The notes under the pieces were generated by a model. That model was not told the origin of the DNA and ran no database searches. It saw only the letters and a list, made by a program, of their open reading frames with translations. The position numbers and the translations under genes were made by a program. Source: Synechococcus sp. AG-679-D13 (GTDB taxonomy: Bacteria; Cyanobacteriota; Cyanobacteriia; PCC-6307; Cyanobiaceae). From it: DNA of 64,000 bases. Location: NCBI GenBank assembly GCA_003210735.1, contig QCUM01000003.1, positions 23,517 to 87,516 of the forward strand, read 5' to 3'. Positions 43,781-52,785 of the stretch are shown here, piece after piece; the first letter of the stretch is position 1, and each line of letters opens with the position of its first letter.

Positions 43781-44872
43781 CTATACATAACCAAGACGCA
43801 GAGAGCTGCTGTTCCGAGGGTTAGCAGCCACGTAATGCCCCGTAGTTGCACTCGATGAGTGACCGAGGGTGGCTTGAAGCGTGAATACGTCCACACCCCT
43901 CTGCACAGCATGTGTCGAATGGCTGTGCCTCAATTGGTGCGGGTGAACGTGGAACCCTGCTGCTCGTCCCCACTTTCGGCAGACATCTCCGATGGCTTGC
44001 CTTGTGAGAAGTCCCTTTCCGCGGGGGCTAGGGAATACATAAGCCTCAGTTTCGCCGCGGCCCAGGCTCTCGAATAAAGCCAGCGTGTCGCTTGAAACGC
44101 TGACCACTCGACTTTTGGATCCTTTGCCAAAGAGATGGATTTGTCCGCCGTCATCAAGCACTTCGATGTCTTGCCATCTGATAACCGCAATCTCAGAAAC
44201 CCTGCAACCCAGCAGATACGCACCCTTGATCAGGACGTAGTCACGCTGAGCATTGCGATCAAGATGAGTGGCCCTTGTGACGGCTGCCATCAGCAGCCCG
44301 AACTGCTCTGTACTCAGCGGCCTGGTGGTCTTCTCAGCATGGAGAAGAGCGCGTGGCGGCATTGGGTTACGCGGCACACCGGTCACTGCTGAAAGGCTGG
44401 GCTCAGCAGCCCAGCGGTACAGAGAACTAATGGCAGCGATGCGCCTGTTGAAGGTCCGAGGCTTCATCCGCTCGGCTTCAACATCGCGTCTGAGCTCGTC
44501 CACCCAGTCCTGACAGAAAGCAGGGTTCATCTCCCTCAGGTGGAGAGGTGGATGGTGGCGATCCCGCCAACGCGTGAACTCACGAATTTCAAAGCGATAG
44601 TCGTCCTGAGTGGCCTTGCTGCCGGTGCGGCTGCACTGCCGAATGAACCGCTGAATCAGGAGCTTGTCGCCCCAAACAGCAGCGCCAGCCTGGGCGGCAT
44701 CAAAAAGGCGGGAGACGTATGCGAGCGCCTCTGCCTTATCCATGCCGTCAAGAACAGCTGGGAGCCGTTTGGATGACGATTTGGATGACAGGCCATCTGG
44801 ATTCTCCGTCTCAATTACGGAGATCCCAGTGGTGTCAATGTTGGAGGGGGCTTTCCACCCCCATTGGGTCAA
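43781..44872 (-). CDS. tyrosine recombinase / integrase
   Basis: 363 residues from a TTG start; ATG 44743 is an alternative. Catalytic residues of the phage-integrase family are intact: Arg in LLGCRVSEI (about 221), His-x-x-Arg in HPHQLRHSHST (about 317-320), and LGHSSSATTGHYV with the nucleophile Tyr (near 351). The N-terminal half holds a SAM-like core-binding domain (NRRIAAISSLYRWA). The gene begins only about 25 bases beyond the 3' edge of the tmRNA gene, the standard layout of an element inserted at ssrA. Likely still active. Confidence 0.93.
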   Translation of the reverse strand: MTQWGWKAPSNIDTTGISVIETENPDGLSSKSSSKRLPAVLDGMDKAEALAYVSRLFDAAQAGAAVWGDKLLIQRFIRQCSRTGSKATQDDYRFEIREFTRWRDRHHPPLHLREMNPAFCQDWVDELRRDVEAERMKPRTFNRRIAAISSLYRWAAEPSLSAVTGVPRNPMPPRALLHAEKTTRPLSTEQFGLLMAAVTRATHLDRNAQRDYVLIKGAYLLGCRVSEIAVIRWQDIEVLDDGGQIHLFGKGSKSRVVSVSSDTLALFESLGRGETEAYVFPSPRGKGLLTRQAIGDVCRKWGRAAGFHVHPHQLRHSHSTHAVQRGVDVFTLQATLGHSSSATTGHYVAANPRNSSSLRLGYV

Positions 44873-44894
44873 TTGGGTGATAAGGCTGACCTCA

Positions 44895-45125
44895 CCCCAT
44901 CTCCCTTAAAGGGTCAGGCAGCAACAGGGGCTGCTTGACGGGAGAAACGAACGATGTTGTTCGCAGTTACGGGTTTGCTCTCACCGAGCAGGCTTCAGTC
45001 ACCCTCCTCATGCCCCGTCGAAGCCATTGCAGCCCCAGAAAAGGGGGAATGGAGCTGAGCGGAATCGAACCGCTGTCCGAAACACTGGTGTGGATCACCT
45101 AGTCCGAAAATTCGGACGCTGCCAT
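44895..45125 (-). ncRNA. ssrA: tmRNA, circularly permuted (two-piece)
   Basis: On the minus strand the acceptor part comes first (about 45125-45050) and ends with a T-arm GGTTCGATTCC and CAGCTCCA. After a short spacer the coding part starts at 45036 with GGGGCTG, pairing with CAGCTCC of the acceptor, followed by GGCTTCGACGGGG. The tag frame at 44964-44914 encodes ANNIVRFSRQAAPVAA and a TGA. This order, acceptor before coding piece, is the permuted arrangement of marine picocyanobacteria. It rescues stalled ribosomes. Outer ends are approximate. Confidence 0.95.
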
Positions 45126-45135
45126 TCTGACAGGA

Positions 45136-46302
45136 GTGGTGGGCTGGAGCACAACCGCCTTGCGTCGAGACAACCGACTGGCCGCCGTTGCGGTGCTGCC
45201 TCAGGGGCTGGAGTCAGAGGGCTGCCAGGAACTTGAAACTCTCGGAGCCAAGGCTGTCCAACCCTTGCGTCGAGCCGCGGCCTTTCAAGCCGACATGGCT
45301 TGTCTGTACCGGCTCCATCTCCAGGCCCGTCTCCCCTTCCGGCTGTTACGGGAAGTCGGTCGCTTCCCCTGCCAGGGACGACACGATCTCTATGCCGGTA
45401 TTCAGCGGGCCCTCAACTGGGAGCAGTGGCTTCACCCTTCCATGACCTTCCGCGTGGACGTGACTGGAACGGCGCCAGGGCTGAACCACAGCCATTTCTC
45501 AGCTCTGCAGGTGAAGAATTCCTTGGTGGACGAGCAGCGCAATATCTGGGGCGAGCGGTCCTCAATAGACCTCGAGAATCCCGACCTTGCACTGCATCTT
45601 CACCTCAACCGTGGCGAAGCAACACTCAGCATTGATGGCAGTGGCGGAAGCCTGCATCGACGCGGCTATCGAGCCGCCATGGGAGCAGCGCCCCTCAAAG
45701 AGAATCTGGCTGCCGGCCTGATTCGTTTGAGCAGCTGGGACGGTCAGGTCCCCCTTGTCGATCCCTGTTGCGGCAGCGGCATCCTGCTGATTGAAGCCGT
45801 CTCCATGGCCCTCGATCAGGCCCCAGGCCTGAACCGATCCTTTGCGTTGGAAGGCTGGGCTGATTTTGATCCTGATCTCTGGGAAAGGGAGAGCAAGCGG
45901 GCCCGCCAATGCCGCCGCAACGATCTGGAGCTACCGCCGGTGATCGGTTTTGAGCAGGATCCGCACATTGCTGATCAGGCCCGATCCAACATCGATGCCG
46001 CGGGGCTGAATGGCCTGATCACCATTCACACGGGGTCGTTTGAACAACAGGTCCTCCCGGACAGTCCCGGCGTTCTGGTCTGCAATCCGCCCTACGGGCA
46101 ACGGCTCGGAGCGGACGACGATCTCGAACCGCTCTATCGCTCCTTGGGGCAGTTCGCACGACAGCAGGCCTCCGGCTGGCAGTTGTGGCTGCTTAGTGGC
46201 AATGCCGCCATCACCGGTGCATTGCGGCTCAAGGCTTGCCGTCGCATCCCCATCAGCAATGGCGGAATCGACTGCCGCTGGTTGCATTACGCCATTCGCT
46301 GA
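45136..46302 (+). CDS. THUMP-containing class I SAM-dependent RNA methyltransferase (RlmL-like)
   Basis: 388 residues. A THUMP-like N-terminus (LPQGLESEGCQELETLGA, about 16-33) is followed by a long RNA-binding region, and the methyltransferase core has LVDPCCGSGILLIEA (about 209-223) and the N6/N2-type catalytic motif CNPPYGQRLG (about 315-324). This matches COG0116 23S rRNA m2G methyltransferases. The listed GTG start overlaps its own AGGAG, so the true start may be a later codon such as TTG 45160. It is divergent from the tmRNA. Confidence 0.85.
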   Translation: MVGWSTTALRRDNRLAAVAVLPQGLESEGCQELETLGAKAVQPLRRAAAFQADMACLYRLHLQARLPFRLLREVGRFPCQGRHDLYAGIQRALNWEQWLHPSMTFRVDVTGTAPGLNHSHFSALQVKNSLVDEQRNIWGERSSIDLENPDLALHLHLNRGEATLSIDGSGGSLHRRGYRAAMGAAPLKENLAAGLIRLSSWDGQVPLVDPCCGSGILLIEAVSMALDQAPGLNRSFALEGWADFDPDLWERESKRARQCRRNDLELPPVIGFEQDPHIADQARSNIDAAGLNGLITIHTGSFEQQVLPDSPGVLVCNPPYGQRLGADDDLEPLYRSLGQFARQQASGWQLWLLSGNAAITGALRLKACRRIPISNGGIDCRWLHYAIR

Positions 46303-46304
46303 CT

Positions 46305-46691
46305 TCAGTCACGCCCCAACAGCGCACGGACCGATCGACTCAAACTCTCCAGCGTCTGAGTCAGGAAGGGTGCCTTGAGGATCTGCCCCCCAACCCGCAG
46401 GCTGAGGCCCGCAAGAACAAGGTTGGTGGTGGCCAGAGCCAGAAGAGCCTGGATCAGAGAGAGAGACCACTGCTGCTGGATCCACAACACCAGCGCCACC
46501 TCGGCAGCCAGCACTGCCAGCAGCATTGAGGTACCACCAATTGCCAGGAACAAACCGCCGCTGATCAGTCGCCGTTTGTCCCGATCCACCTCCTGCAGTG
46601 CCATGCGCACATGCAGATCCATCACTGAAGCCGCCAGTGCCGTCACCCGGGCTGCGGCGCCAAAACCCCTGCTGCGCTGAGAATCTGTCAT
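46305..46691 (-). CDS. phage-holin-like small membrane protein
   Basis: 128 residues, two strongly hydrophobic helices (about 48-72 and 80-102). It resembles the small bacterial proteins annotated as phage holin family III, which are not phage lysis proteins but stress-related membrane proteins found next to YqjD/DUF883-type proteins. Exactly such a partner follows with a 4-base overlap. Convergent with the rRNA methyltransferase (2 bases apart). Confidence 0.75.
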   Translation of the reverse strand: MTDSQRSRGFGAAARVTALAASVMDLHVRMALQEVDRDKRRLISGGLFLAIGGTSMLLAVLAAEVALVLWIQQQWSLSLIQALLALATTNLVLAGLSLRVGGQILKAPFLTQTLESLSRSVRALLGRD

Positions 46692-47128
46692 CTGGAACGC
46701 CGACCTCCGCTGAGCATGGAGCCGAGCATCATTCCCACCCCAAGCGCCACGCCAAGGGCCAGCAACGGTCGCTGACGGACCGGCCGTTCGATCCGAGGGC
46801 GAAGGGTGGTGTTCAACTCATCCAGCAATTGCTCAAGCTGCTGCTCAAGAGGGTCAAGGCTGTCGGCCAGTTGGCGACCACCCACCTCGGCTGAGTGCAT
46901 CAGCTCCTCGAGTTGCTCCCGCACACCCTGGGGCGTCAGGCCAGTGTTCTGTTCGATGAGACGGGCGACCTCATCAATGCTTCCGCGGGTCGCCTCCAGA
47001 GTGTGCTGAGCCAGATCCGGCCAGCGTTCACGGATGCTGGGCAGCAGGCTGTCGAATCGCTCCCGGAAGTGATGCTCGAAGCTGCCATTCGGCTGCGTAT
47101 CCATGGAGCGCGGACGATTCTTTGCCAA
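46688..47128 (-). CDS. YqjD/DUF883-like membrane-tethered helical protein
   Basis: 146 residues. A long amphipathic helical region with Gln/Leu/Glu-rich coiled coil (about 50-120) is followed by a C-terminal Gly-rich membrane helix (LALGVALGVGMMLGSML) and an Arg-rich end, the architecture of YqjD/ElaB proteins that bind ribosomes at the membrane in E. coli. It is the first gene of the pair with the holin-like protein. Function here is inferred. Confidence 0.7.
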   Translation of the reverse strand: MAKNRPRSMDTQPNGSFEHHFRERFDSLLPSIRERWPDLAQHTLEATRGSIDEVARLIEQNTGLTPQGVREQLEELMHSAEVGGRQLADSLDPLEQQLEQLLDELNTTLRPRIERPVRQRPLLALGVALGVGMMLGSMLSGGRRSR

Positions 47129-47174
47129 GAGTAGTGAGAGTTAATCAGCTGCAACAGTCCCTCCCATCAGCCCA

Positions 47175-47534
47175 ATGCCCCGTTACGCCCTGCTGCGCCA
47201 CACCGGAGCCCCCGACGACCCACAGGGCTGCCATTTCGATCTGCTGCTGGAAGACGGTGAGACCTGTCGCACCTGGAGGCTGAATGAGCCGCCTTGTCTG
47301 GATCGACCGCCCCAACCAGCGACAGCTCTACCCGCCCATCGGCTGGCGTGGCTGGAGCCGCGAAGTGCTGCTGTCTCGGGGGACCGAGGCTGGGCTGAAC
47401 GGGTGATGGCCGGTCGTTACAGCGGAGCTCTGCCCTCCAACCCTGCCGGCCCCATTCAGGTACAGCTCATCGATGGCGATCTGATCGGCAGACTATTGAT
47501 AAGCAATGGAACGTGTCAGATCCAACGGGCTTGA
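47175..47534 (+). CDS. short protein resembling LigD 3'-phosphoesterase-domain proteins
   Basis: 119 residues. The start YALLRHTGAPDDPQGCHFDL (residues 4-23) and following Leu-Leu-Glu-Asp-Gly ... Thr-Trp-Arg-Leu resemble the short His/Asp-Leu motif of stand-alone LigD phosphoesterase-like proteins (usual form His-x-Asp-Leu-x-Leu-Glu). Stand-alone members of this kind are common in bacteria and their function is not known. It is divergent from the DUF883-like gene and precedes smc. Confidence 0.6.
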   Translation: MPRYALLRHTGAPDDPQGCHFDLLLEDGETCRTWRLNEPPCLDRPPQPATALPAHRLAWLEPRSAAVSGDRGWAERVMAGRYSGALPSNPAGPIQVQLIDGDLIGRLLISNGTCQIQRA

Positions 47535-47584
47535 GCTTTTCGTGAGCTCCGCTACGTTCAGCCCGCTGACAGCCCCCTTTCCTG

Positions 47585-50500
47585 TTGGTCTACATCAATC
47601 AGGTTGGGCTGACGCACTTCAAGTCGTTCGGTGGAGCGATGACGATCCCTCTCGAGGAGGGATTCACCGTGGTGACGGGGCCAAACGGGTCGGGCAAAAG
47701 CAACATCCTTGATGGTGTTCTGTTTTGTCTGGGCCTGGCCACCAGCCGAGGCATGCGGGCCGATCGCCTGCCGGACCTAGTGAACAGCGGAATGCTGAAA
47801 GCCGGCAAAGCGGCCGAAACCAGCGTCAGCGTCCGTTTCGATCTCAGTGATTGGCAGCCCGATGCCGCCGAGGAGGGGCTTGAAGCCCCAGAGGATGGCC
47901 CATGGATCAAAGCGGGGCAAACCGAATGGACGGTGACCCGCAAGCTGCGGGTGATGCCAGGGGGCTCCTACAGCTCCAGCTACAGCGCCGATGGCGTGGC
48001 CTGCAACCTGCAACAACTGCAGACCCAGCTGCGTCGTCTACGCATCGATCCTGAAGGCAGCAATGTCGTGATGCAGGGCGATGTGACCCGCATCGTGTCG
48101 ATGAGCAACCGCGACCGCCGCAGCCTGATCGACGAATTGGCTGGTGTCGCCCTGTTCGACAGCCGCATCGATCAGACCAAGCGCAAGCTCGATGACGTTC
48201 AGGAACGCCAGGAACGCTGCCGGATCATCGAGCAGGAACTGTTGGCCAGCCGCCAGCGGCTGGAGAAGGACTGTGCCAAAGCCCGTCAGTACCAGGAGCT
48301 GCGCGAACGAATGCAGCTGGGCCGCCGCCAGGAGATGGTGCTCGCATTTGAAGCTGCCCAGCAGGCTCTCAAGGATCTCGCCAGCCGCCAACAGACCCTC
48401 GAAGCCCAGGAACAGCGCGATGCCGCAGCCATTGCCACCGGTCGTGAGCAACTCGCCAAGGCCTCCGATGTACTGGCAACCCTTCAGGAACAGGTCAAAG
48501 CCTTAGGGGAAGATCAGTTGCTGGCCGTCCAGGCAGAGCTGGCTGGGCTCGAAACCAGCAGCCGTGAGCTGGAGCGCCAGGCGAGCCAGCATCAGGAGGA
48601 AGGGCAGCGGCTGCAGGGGCTGCGCCACGATCTGGCCAATCGCCGACAGCTGTGGCAGTTGCAGGCGCGAGAGCTGGAGGGCGATCCCCACAATGAGGCC
48701 CTGGCAGGGGCGGAAGAAGGCTGTCGTGCCGCTGAATCAGCCGTGGAGATGTCTCGCCGGCGGCTGGCGGACGTGGCAGGCCGCTCCGGTGCCTGGCTGG
48801 AAGAGCAGAAGCGCCGCAGCACGCGTCGCCAGGAGCTTCTGACCAGCCTCGGCCCTCTTCAGGAGGAGCAGCAGCAGCTTCAGGAGCGACTGCGGCAGGA
48901 AGCGGAACGGCTGGTGGAACTGCAGCAGGAGCAAAGCCAGGACGGCGAGGACGAGCAGAGCGTTCAGCAACGGCTGGAGCAGCTGGAACAGGACTGGCAA
49001 AACCTGTTGCAGGCAATCTCCACGGGGAAACAGGCGGTGCAGCAGGCCGCCGACTCCCTGGCCGTACAGCAGCGCACACGGGTACGACTGGAACAGGAGC
49101 AGACCCGGCTGGAACGGGAGATCGCCCGGATGGAAAGCCGCCGGGATGCGCTGCAGGAGAGCCGTGGCACAGGGGCTCTGAGGCTGCTGCTGGAGGCAGG
49201 TCTGGATGGAATCCATGGGCCGGTGGCCCAGCTCGGAGAAGTGGATGATCTGCATCGCCTTGCTCTGGAGGTGGCCGCCGGCGCACGCCTGGGCCAGGTG
49301 GTCGTTGACGACGACCGCATTGCTGCCCGGGCGATCGAACTGCTCAAGAATCGACGGGCCGGACGGCTCACCTTCCTGCCACTGAACAAGATTCGAGCCC
49401 CGGGCAGCAGCGGTGGCGGAGCCGCCTTTGCCCGCGGCAACCGCCCCGGCGGAGACAGCGGGGCTGGCCTGATCGGCAAGGCCGTTGAGCTGGTTCGCTT
49501 TGAGCCGGTTTACGACCAGGTGTTCGCCTATGTCTTCGGCGACACCCTGGTGTTCAGCGACCTGGCCAGTGCACGCCAACAGCTGGGGCGCTCGCGGGCC
49601 GTGACTCTGGAAGGGGAATTGGTGGAAAAGAGCGGCGCCATGACCGGCGGCAGCTTCTCCCAACGCAGTGGAGGACTCAGCTTTGGGCGCGTCAATGACC
49701 AGGATGAAGCGGAACCTCTGCGCCGCAGACTGCTGGAGCTGGGCGAAACCCTGGCGGCCTGCCGGCGGGAGGAGACCAAACTCGGCCAGACCCTGGAGCA
49801 GTTGAAGCCGCAGCTGCGCGAGCTGGAACAACGGCAGGCCGCCCTGGTTGCCGAAAGGAACGCTGCGCACCGCAACCATGGTCCGCTGATGGAACGCAGC
49901 CGGCAAAGGGCAGAACGGTTGGTTCGGCTGCAGCAGGATCAGACGTCTCAACGGCAGCGCCTTGATGCGATCGGGCTGGAGCTGACCCCGCTGCAGGAGG
50001 AACTGCAACGGCTGGAAGCCGCAGAACAGAGCAGCGGAACCAACGACGACGCCGCGGCCTGGCAACAACTGCAACAGGACCTGGAAGCCGCCGATGGACG
50101 ACTGGAAAGCGCCCGCAGCAAGCGGGATGAATTGCTGAATGCCAAGCGGGAGCGACAACTCGCCCTAGAACGGCTCGGCGACCAGCGCCAAGCGCTGGAA
50201 GCGGAAGAGCAGCGTCTTCAAGAGGCCGTACAGGCCCTGTCCACAGCCCACGGATCCTGGCGGCAGCAACAGCAGGACCTGCAGGAGAAACGAAACACCT
50301 TGCAGCAGCAGCAATCCGATCTTCAGGAGCGCTTCGGGGAACAACGCCGGGCGCGGGACGCGGCGGAAGCCGAGGTGGGGCGTCAGCGCCAGGCACTGCA
50401 GCAGGCCGAGTGGAACCTGGAGCGGCTCAAAGAGGAGAGAGACGGCCTGATCGAGGAACAGCGCAGTGGAGCGATTCGGCTTCAGGAGATGGAGCAGTCC

Positions 50501-51193
50501 CTGCCGGATCCCCGACCGGAGATCCCAGAGGAGCTGCGCTTGAGCGGCCTCGAAGCACTGCAGGGTGAACTGCAGGCCATCCAGCGGCGAATGGAAGCGC
50601 TGGAGCCCGTGAACATGCTTGCCCTGGAGGAGCTGAACGCACTGGAACTGCGCTTGGCGGAACTGAACGAACGGCTTGAGGTGCTCAACAGCGAACGGGA
50701 GGAACTGCTGCTGCGGATCGAAACGGTGGCGACATTGCGCCAGGAAGCCTTCATGGAAGCCTTCACCGCCGTGGACGGCCATTTCCGCGAAATCTTCGCC
50801 TCCCTGTCCGAGGGGGACGGCCATCTGCAGCTGGAAAATTCCGAAGAACCGCTGGAGGGGGGGCTGACCCTGGTGGCGCATCCCAAGGGGAAGGCCGTCC
50901 GGCGGCTTGCGTCCATGTCCGGAGGGGAGAAATCCCTGACGGCCTTGAGCTTTCTGTTCGCTTTACAGCGGTTCCGCCCTTCGCCGTTCTATGCCCTCGA
51001 TGAGGTCGACAGCTTCCTGGACGGCGTCAACGTGGAGCGTCTGGCCGCTCTGATTGCACGCCAGGCCGAACAGGCCCAGTTCATGGTGGTCAGCCATCGC
51101 CGGCCGATGATCGGCGCTGCCGAACGCACGATCGGCGTGACGCAGGCTCGGGGAGCACACACCCAGGTGGTCGGACTGCCGGATGCCGCTTGA
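47585..51193 (+). CDS. smc: chromosome segregation protein SMC
   Basis: 1202 residues, TTG start (reading VYINQVGLTHFKSFGG). Walker A GPNGSGKSN at 32-40, long coiled coils (about 170-520 and 690-1010), hinge (about 530-690) with conserved Gly-Ala-Met-Thr-Gly-Gly, ABC signature SMSGGEKSLTALS near 1112, Walker B ALDEVDSFLDG near 1137. It compacts and segregates DNA in complex with ScpA/ScpB, which are not in this window. Normal length for cyanobacteria. Confidence 0.97.
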   Translation: MVYINQVGLTHFKSFGGAMTIPLEEGFTVVTGPNGSGKSNILDGVLFCLGLATSRGMRADRLPDLVNSGMLKAGKAAETSVSVRFDLSDWQPDAAEEGLEAPEDGPWIKAGQTEWTVTRKLRVMPGGSYSSSYSADGVACNLQQLQTQLRRLRIDPEGSNVVMQGDVTRIVSMSNRDRRSLIDELAGVALFDSRIDQTKRKLDDVQERQERCRIIEQELLASRQRLEKDCAKARQYQELRERMQLGRRQEMVLAFEAAQQALKDLASRQQTLEAQEQRDAAAIATGREQLAKASDVLATLQEQVKALGEDQLLAVQAELAGLETSSRELERQASQHQEEGQRLQGLRHDLANRRQLWQLQARELEGDPHNEALAGAEEGCRAAESAVEMSRRRLADVAGRSGAWLEEQKRRSTRRQELLTSLGPLQEEQQQLQERLRQEAERLVELQQEQSQDGEDEQSVQQRLEQLEQDWQNLLQAISTGKQAVQQAADSLAVQQRTRVRLEQEQTRLEREIARMESRRDALQESRGTGALRLLLEAGLDGIHGPVAQLGEVDDLHRLALEVAAGARLGQVVVDDDRIAARAIELLKNRRAGRLTFLPLNKIRAPGSSGGGAAFARGNRPGGDSGAGLIGKAVELVRFEPVYDQVFAYVFGDTLVFSDLASARQQLGRSRAVTLEGELVEKSGAMTGGSFSQRSGGLSFGRVNDQDEAEPLRRRLLELGETLAACRREETKLGQTLEQLKPQLRELEQRQAALVAERNAAHRNHGPLMERSRQRAERLVRLQQDQTSQRQRLDAIGLELTPLQEELQRLEAAEQSSGTNDDAAAWQQLQQDLEAADGRLESARSKRDELLNAKRERQLALERLGDQRQALEAEEQRLQEAVQALSTAHGSWRQQQQDLQEKRNTLQQQQSDLQERFGEQRRARDAAEAEVGRQRQALQQAEWNLERLKEERDGLIEEQRSGAIRLQEMEQSLPDPRPEIPEELRLSGLEALQGELQAIQRRMEALEPVNMLALEELNALELRLAELNERLEVLNSEREELLLRIETVATLRQEAFMEAFTAVDGHFREIFASLSEGDGHLQLENSEEPLEGGLTLVAHPKGKAVRRLASMSGGEKSLTALSFLFALQRFRPSPFYALDEVDSFLDGVNVERLAALIARQAEQAQFMVVSHRRPMIGAAERTIGVTQARGAHTQVVGLPDAA

Positions 51194-51283
51194 GCTGCAA
51201 GACCCTGCTTGTGGGAGGGGATCACCGTTGTGCAGCCTGAACGTGACAGGCGGAACCCCTGCGCCACAATGGCCTGAACGACC

Positions 51284-52351
51284 ATGGCCGACGGCCCCCG
51301 CTTGACCCCGACCCCTTCATCCACAGACGCCGTCAGCAACAGCGTTCCGAGCGACAGACTCTGGCTGCGCTCCGAGCTGATGGGGACCCAGGTGATCACC
51401 CGGGATTCAGGGCGTCGTCTGGGGGTTGTGGGTGAAGTAATCGTCGACATCGACCGTCGGGAAGTGGTGGCCATCGGCCTGCGCGACAACCCATTCACCC
51501 GTTTCCTGCCAGGGCTGCCCCGCTGGATGCCGCTGGACCGCATCCGCCAGGTGGGGGATGTGATCCTGGTTGACTCATCCGACTCGCTGAGCGACAACTT
51601 CAATCCCGAGCGCTACAGCCGTGTGATCAACTGCCAGGTGATCACTGAATCCGGTCGGCAGCTGGGGCGTGTGCTGGGTTTTGCCTTCGATATCGAAACC
51701 GGAGAACTCATCACCCTCGTCATGGGGGCTCTGGGTGTTCCTCTGCTCGGAGAAGGCGTCCTCAGCACCTGGGAAATGCCGGTCGAGGAAATTGTCAGCA
51801 GCGGACCAGATCGGATCATTGTTTATGAGGGAGCCGAAGACAAGCTCAAGCAACTGAACAGCGGAGTTCTGGAAAAGCTTGGGGTCGGCGGGCCGAGCTG
51901 GGAGGAGCAGGAACGCGAGCGTTACCGCGTGAATCTTGTGCCGGTGGAAAACCAGCTCAGTTCAGGCCAACCGCTGGAAGAGCAGCAACGCCGCCTCTCG
52001 GCAGCCGAGACCGAACGTTTCCAGCCTGAGGAAGAAATCGAATACGTGGAGCTGGAGGACCGCCGACGTGATGCGATTCCTCAGCGGCGTTACCTTGACG
52101 AGCCATCGGATGACCCTTATCGGGAGCGGGATTTCTACCCTGAGCGACCTCCTCTCGAGCGTGATTCAGTTGATCGGGAACCACTTGAGCGAGATCAACC
52201 TGAGTTGTCACCCAGGGAGATGGAGCCCAGGCGGGCTATGCCCGCATCACGGCGCACCAACTCTGCCCAGCGAGAACCGATGGACGTTGAACCCCTACCG
52301 CGTCGCGAACCGGAGCCGTTGGAGGAGAGCAACCTCGACGACCCCTGGTGA
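51284..52351 (+). CDS. PRC-barrel domain protein with acidic/Arg-rich tail
   Basis: 355 residues. Two PRC-barrel units (about 25-100, starting LMGTQVITRDSGRRLGVVGE, and about 105-180, starting Val-Ile-Asn-Cys-Gln-Val-Ile-Thr-Glu-Ser-Gly-Arg-Gln-Leu-Gly) are followed by a low-complexity tail from about 200 rich in Glu, Arg and Pro with repeated Arg-Glu-Pro and Leu-Glu-Arg-Asp. PRC barrels serve in photosynthetic assembly, RNA processing and partitioning; the tail looks intrinsically disordered. Downstream of smc by 90 bases, possibly co-transcribed. Confidence 0.88.
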   Translation: MADGPRLTPTPSSTDAVSNSVPSDRLWLRSELMGTQVITRDSGRRLGVVGEVIVDIDRREVVAIGLRDNPFTRFLPGLPRWMPLDRIRQVGDVILVDSSDSLSDNFNPERYSRVINCQVITESGRQLGRVLGFAFDIETGELITLVMGALGVPLLGEGVLSTWEMPVEEIVSSGPDRIIVYEGAEDKLKQLNSGVLEKLGVGGPSWEEQERERYRVNLVPVENQLSSGQPLEEQQRRLSAAETERFQPEEEIEYVELEDRRRDAIPQRRYLDEPSDDPYRERDFYPERPPLERDSVDREPLERDQPELSPREMEPRRAMPASRRTNSAQREPMDVEPLPRREPEPLEESNLDDPW

Positions 52352-52364
52352 CGGCTGATTGGGA

Positions 52365-52760
52365 TCAGGACCCCTTGAAATCCAACGATGCGCTGTTGAC
52401 GCAGTAGCGGTGACCCGTTGGAGCAGGGCCATCGGGAAAGATGTGCCCGAGATGGGCATCACAGCGGGAACAGTTGATTTCGACGCGCACCATGCCGTGG
52501 CTGCGGTCCTCTTTGGTGGTGATCGCCTCAGGAGACACTCCATCCCAGAAACTCGGCCAACCGGTGCCGGAATCAAACTTTGTGGCTGAACTGAACAGCG
52601 GCGCATCGCAACAGATGCAGTGGTAGAGACCCGTTTTTTTGTTGTTCCAGTACGCACCGGTGAAGGCTCTCTCGGTGCCACCACAACGGGCCACCTGAAA
52701 CTGCTCCGGGGAAAGCGACTGCATCCACTCCGCCTGGGAACGCTCAATCCGCTCGGGCAT
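52365..52760 (-). CDS. msrB: peptide-methionine (R)-S-oxide reductase
   Basis: 131 residues from the ATG at 52760; a longer frame exists upstream but the family starts here (Pro-Glu-Arg-Ile-Glu-Arg-Ser). Zn-binding Cys pairs in CICCDAPLF and [12 protein letters not shown], and the catalytic Cys in [12 protein letters not shown] (about 117-128). It reduces methionine-R-sulfoxide in proteins. Its start lies 25 bases after the stop of the LpxB-like gene, so the two may be co-transcribed. Confidence 0.95.
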   Translation of the reverse strand: MPERIERSQAEWMQSLSPEQFQVARCGGTERAFTGAYWNNKKTGLYHCICCDAPLFSSATKFDSGTGWPSFWDGVSPEAITTKEDRSHGMVRVEINCSRCDAHLGHIFPDGPAPTGHRYCVNSASLDFKGS

Positions 52761-52785
52761 CAAATGATCAAAATCTGTCCAAACC

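Noticed and set aside
48737..50158. 473-codon minus-strand frame inside smc
   Set aside because: Shadow of the GC-rich coiled-coil region; Gln/Leu-rich with no family resemblance.
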